DNA of 55,324 bases from Fidelibacterota bacterium (GTDB taxonomy: Bacteria; Fidelibacterota; Marinisomatia; SCGC-AAA003-L08; TS1B11): NCBI GenBank assembly GCA_004124295.1, contig SCKI01000009.1, positions 1 to 55,324 of the forward strand, written 5' to 3'. Made by a program: the position numbers and the translations under genes. Under the pieces are notes generated by a model, which was given only the letters and a program-made list of their open reading frames with translations, did not search any database and was not told the DNA's origin. Shown here one piece after another: positions 52,719 to 55,324 of this stretch (position 1 is the stretch's first letter; the number at the start of each line of letters is the position of its first letter).

Positions 52719-53789
52719 TCAAGCCGCCACACCCCGGTGCGTATAAAGCTCCGCCAATATCTCGGCTACGGCTTTGTAGTACATGTAGGGAATTTCAGTC
52801 CCTACTTCGCAGCTGTCGAACAGGGCCCGGGCCAGCGGCGGCTCTTCCATCACCGGAATACCGTTATCCCGGGCCACCGCCTTGATGCGTTCGGCCAGTT
52901 TGCGCTGACCCTTGGCCACCACCGTCGGCGCCGCCTCTTCGCTGGCCTCATCATAGGTCAGCGCGATGGCCACATGCACCGGGTTGGTGATAACGACCGT
53001 TGATTCGGCCACATCCCGCATCATCCGGTTGCGGCTGAGCTCCCGCATCGTCTGCCGGATCCGGGCCCGAACCTCAGGGGACCCTTCGGTCTGCTTGGCC
53101 TCTTCCTTCACTTCCTGCTTGGTCATACGCAGTTTGCGCCGGTAGTCCCAGCGCTGATACATGTAGTCCGCCAGGGCCATGGCCAGCAGACCGAAGCCGA
53201 CGTAGGTGCCGATCTTGAAGATATCGACACCCAGTATGCCGAGGGTCTGCAGGGGGGTCATGTATGTCAAAAAGGGGTAGTCTTGGACCCTCCCGGCCAT
53301 ATAGACATAAATAATCATGCCAGTCAGGCCCATCTTGAAAATGCCCTTGATAAGCTCGACCAGCCCTTTCGACGAGAAGATGCGCTTGAGGCCCGCCAGG
53401 GGATTCACCCGCCCCCATTTGGGCGCCAGCGCCTTGGGGGCAAAAATTACCCCTACCTGTAAATAATTGACCAACAAGGCCATGACCAGAATCATCAGCA
53501 TCAGCGGCCCGATGATGCGCAGTCCCCGCTGCACGATCCAGCGGGCCACCAAAGGGGCGCTCTCCGTCGTCAAGGTTATACTGGCCAGATTCTGATAGAC
53601 ATCCCGGATGGTGTTGGAAACGCCCGCCATGAAAGTCTCGGCGGAAAAATAGAAAAACAGCATGGTTGACAACAGCAGCAGCGCCGAAGTGACCTCGATA
53701 CTTTTGGCCGCCTCGCCGCGCTCCCGGGCCTCCTCAATTTTTTTCGGGGTGGCCTCTTCTGTGCGGTCTTGTGCCGGTTGCTCAGCCAT
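52719..53789 (-). CDS. flhB: Flagellar export switch protein FlhB, with NPVH cleavage motif
   Basis: The 356-residue protein has a charged N-terminus (EEATPKKIEEARERGEAAKSIEV), four membrane helices and a cytoplasmic domain with the auto-cleavage loop. The motif reads NPVH (269-272) in place of the usual NPTH; the cleaved Asn-Pro bond is retained at the standard position. FlhB switches export from rod/hook to filament substrates. The Thr-to-Val change might alter cleavage rate. It lies one base after fliR. Confidence 0.95.
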   Translation of the reverse strand: MAEQPAQDRTEEATPKKIEEARERGEAAKSIEVTSALLLLSTMLFFYFSAETFMAGVSNTIRDVYQNLASITLTTESAPLVARWIVQRGLRIIGPLMLMILVMALLVNYLQVGVIFAPKALAPKWGRVNPLAGLKRIFSSKGLVELIKGIFKMGLTGMIIYVYMAGRVQDYPFLTYMTPLQTLGILGVDIFKIGTYVGFGLLAMALADYMYQRWDYRRKLRMTKQEVKEEAKQTEGSPEVRARIRQTMRELSRNRMMRDVAESTVVITNPVHVAIALTYDEASEEAAPTVVAKGQRKLAERIKAVARDNGIPVMEEPPLARALFDSCEVGTEIPYMYYKAVAEILAELYTHRGVAA

Positions 53790-53790
53790 C

Positions 53791-54579
53791 TCAGCTGCGC
53801 ATGCTTCCCAATATGTGTATCAGGTATGCCTGGAAATCTGCGAACATGGTGCTGAACATGGCCTGGAACAGTTGCAGTGATATCATCAGGGCCATGATCC
53901 CCACGAAAAGTTTGAGGGGCAGGGCCACAAAAAATATCTGCAGGCGGGGCATGGCCCGGCTCAGCACGGCCACCCCCACGTCCATCATCAGGGTGAGGAC
54001 CAAGGCCGGCGCCGCCACCCGGATGGCCATGCGGAACATCTCCGAGCCGCCGCCCATCAGCAGCTGGCCGGTGCGCGGGGTCAGCCTGCCGGCGCCCAGC
54101 GGCACGACCTGGTAATTCTCCAGCATCAGCCGCACCAGGAAATGGTGGCCGTCAATCACCAGAAACAGCAGAATGGCCACCAGCGCCCAGAACTGCCCCA
54201 CCATCGACTGGGGTACGGAAGTGACCGGATCGATCAGGTCGGACATAGAAAAGCCCATCTGGCGCCCGGCAAAGGTGCCGGCCAGGGCAAAGGCCTCGAA
54301 CAGGAATTTGGCCCCGAAGCCCACCGCCAGGCCGATGCCGGTCTCCCGGGCCAGCTCCAGCACCAGATGTCCCAGCGACCAGCCGTCCCCGAGGTACTGC
54401 TCTCCGGCCAGGGGCAGCAGCACGAAGCTCAGCATGATGGCGATCATGATGCGCAGCTTGGGCGCAACGGCCGCGGAACCGAAAAACGGGAAGCTGTAGA
54501 CCATCGCCGATGTCCGGGTGAGAATCAGCATATACGACACACCCCAGCCCGACAACAGATCGAGGATACCGAGATTCAC
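53791..54579 (-). CDS. fliR: Flagellar export protein FliR
   Basis: The 262-residue integral membrane protein has about six helices and typical segments: LILTRTSAMVYSFPFFGSAAVAPKLRIMIAIMLSFVLLPL, RETGIGLAVGFGAKFLFEAFALAGTFAGRQMGFSMSDLIDPV. It is part of the FliPQR export core. Its start overlaps the fliQ stop by four bases, and flhB follows one base later. Confidence 0.96.
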   Translation of the reverse strand: MNLGILDLLSGWGVSYMLILTRTSAMVYSFPFFGSAAVAPKLRIMIAIMLSFVLLPLAGEQYLGDGWSLGHLVLELARETGIGLAVGFGAKFLFEAFALAGTFAGRQMGFSMSDLIDPVTSVPQSMVGQFWALVAILLFLVIDGHHFLVRLMLENYQVVPLGAGRLTPRTGQLLMGGGSEMFRMAIRVAAPALVLTLMMDVGVAVLSRAMPRLQIFFVALPLKLFVGIMALMISLQLFQAMFSTMFADFQAYLIHILGSMRS

Positions 54580-54845
54580 CGTCCGAGCATGGTTATTTGG
54601 TCAAAGATGAGGAGACTGAAGCGGGTAACGATATCGAGCATCCAGGGGATCAGAAACAGGATGACCAGGCCCACTACCGCGATTTTAGGGATGAATGTCA
54701 AAGTCACCTCCTGGATGGAGGTGACCGCCTGGAACAAGCCTACCAGGATACCGACCAGCAGGGCGCTGCCCAGGATCGGGAGCAGGATTGTCAGCGCTGT
54801 CATAAGGGTGCGATGGCTGATGAAAACGACGAAATCCGCATCCAT
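54576..54845 (-). CDS. fliQ: Flagellar export protein FliQ
   Basis: The 89-residue protein has two membrane helices with the FliQ pattern SALLVGILVGLFQAVTSIQEVTLTFIPKIAVV. It is a helical-hairpin subunit of the FliPQR export core in the inner membrane. It sits two bases after fliP and overlaps fliR by four. Confidence 0.97.
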   Translation of the reverse strand: MDADFVVFISHRTLMTALTILLPILGSALLVGILVGLFQAVTSIQEVTLTFIPKIAVVGLVILFLIPWMLDIVTRFSLLIFDQITMLGR

Positions 54846-54847
54846 AA

Positions 54848-55324
54848 TTATGCCAGCCCGTCAATGATTGATTCCACCACGAGGTACCAGCCATCCACCA
54901 GTACAAACAGGAGTATCTTGAACGGCATGGATATCATCACCGGCGGCAGCATCATCATGCCCATGGACATGAGCACAGCCGCGACCACCATGTCCACCAG
55001 CAGCATGGGCAGGTAGAGCATAAAGCCGATCTGGAAGGCGATGCGCAGCTCGTTGATCAGGAAGCCGGGGATCACCACCATCATGGACAGGTCGGCCACC
55101 GATTGGGGCCGCTCGCCGGGAAAGTATTCGGCGAACAGGTTCAGGTCCTTCTCCCGGGTGTGGCTGATCATAAAATGCTTGATCGGCGTCAGGGCCAGTT
55201 CCAGCGCCTCCTGCTGCTCGATCTGGTCGTCCAGGTAAGGCTGCAGGGCGTTCTCGTTGATTTCCGTGAGCACCGGGCTCATGACGAAAAAGGTGAGAAA
55301 CAGGGACAGGCTGATGAGAATCTG
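54848..55324 (-). CDS. fliP: Flagellar export protein FliP (5' end outside window)
   Basis: Only the C-terminal 158 residues lie in the window; the frame is open to position 55324, so an internal Met at 55282 is not the true start. Visible family segments are LTFFVMSPVLTEINENALQPYLDDQI, REKDLNLFAEYF, VVIPGFLINELRIAFQIGFMLYLP, and MMLPPVMISMPFKILLFVLVDGW. FliP forms the pentameric part of the export channel. The gene order fliP-fliQ-fliR-flhB-flhA is standard. Confidence 0.97.
   Translation of the reverse strand, partial: QILISLSLFLTFFVMSPVLTEINENALQPYLDDQIEQQEALELALTPIKHFMISHTREKDLNLFAEYFPGERPQSVADLSMMVVIPGFLINELRIAFQIGFMLYLPMLLVDMVVAAVLMSMGMMMLPPVMISMPFKILLFVLVDGWYLVVESIIDGLA

Overview
This is a high-G+C bacterial chromosome segment that looks like ordinary core genome, with no rRNA, transposase, integrase or CRISPR array. 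FlgH (L-ring) and FlgI (P-ring) are present, as are several lipoproteins and secreted proteins, so the cell is a flagellated diderm. The order rplM-rpsI-rpsB-tsf-pyrH-frr, the B12-dependent ribonucleotide reductase and many Sec-exported proteins of unknown function fit an uncultured lineage near the FCB group. That placement is a guess from gene order, not a phylogeny. TGA is a normal stop codon here; several genes end in it.

Region 1 (0-13 kb) encodes exported and envelope proteins. It holds a DPP-IV-type peptidase, then a minus-strand pair made of a dihaem c-type cytochrome and a DUF3179 protein. The DUF3179 reading frame is interrupted by one in-frame TGA exactly at the first Cys of its CPLC motif, and a bacterial SECIS-like hairpin follows it. 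This is best read as an undescribed selenoprotein and is the main discovery in the window. Next come a CsgG-like/TPR lipoprotein and a probable five-gene minus-strand operon: FlgT/LPP20-like protein, TPR-SLH lipoprotein, LPP20-like protein, FecR-domain protein and CHASE2 adenylate cyclase.

Region 2 (12.9-24.7 kb) is housekeeping: tRNA-Gly(CCC), class II ribonucleotide reductase behind a palindromic NrdR-like box, the rplM-rpsI-rpsB-tsf-pyrH-frr block with its own promoter, and a pyrR-pyrB-pyrC operon preceded by an intrinsic terminator that looks like an attenuator. A predicted outer-membrane protein, a 52-residue membrane protein and a lipoprotein follow.

Region 3 (24.7-30.9 kb) is a molybdenum cofactor operon, moaA-moaCB(fusion)-tauE-moeA-moaD-moaE, running on into pyruvate kinase and the lipoprotein gene.

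Region 4 (31-33.7 kb) has an SprA-related HExxH protein with a good sigma-28 promoter, an exported protein of unknown function, and an XRE regulator beside an AT-rich island with overlapping divergent promoters.

Region 5 (33.7 kb to the end) is a nearly continuous minus-strand flagellar cluster. In transcription order it holds fliP (cut by the window edge), fliQ, fliR, flhB, flhA, flhF, flhG, a small membrane protein, fliA, two uncharacterised proteins and a GAF-HisKA protein without an ATPase domain. It continues with flgF, flgG, flgA, flgH, flgI, flgJ (rod-binding domain only), flgN, flgK, flgL, fliW, csrA, a CRP-like cyclic-nucleotide-binding protein and two family-2-type glycosyltransferases. 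The adenylate cyclase at 6-8.5 kb and the CRP-like protein could form one cAMP circuit reaching flagellar or surface genes; that link is inference.
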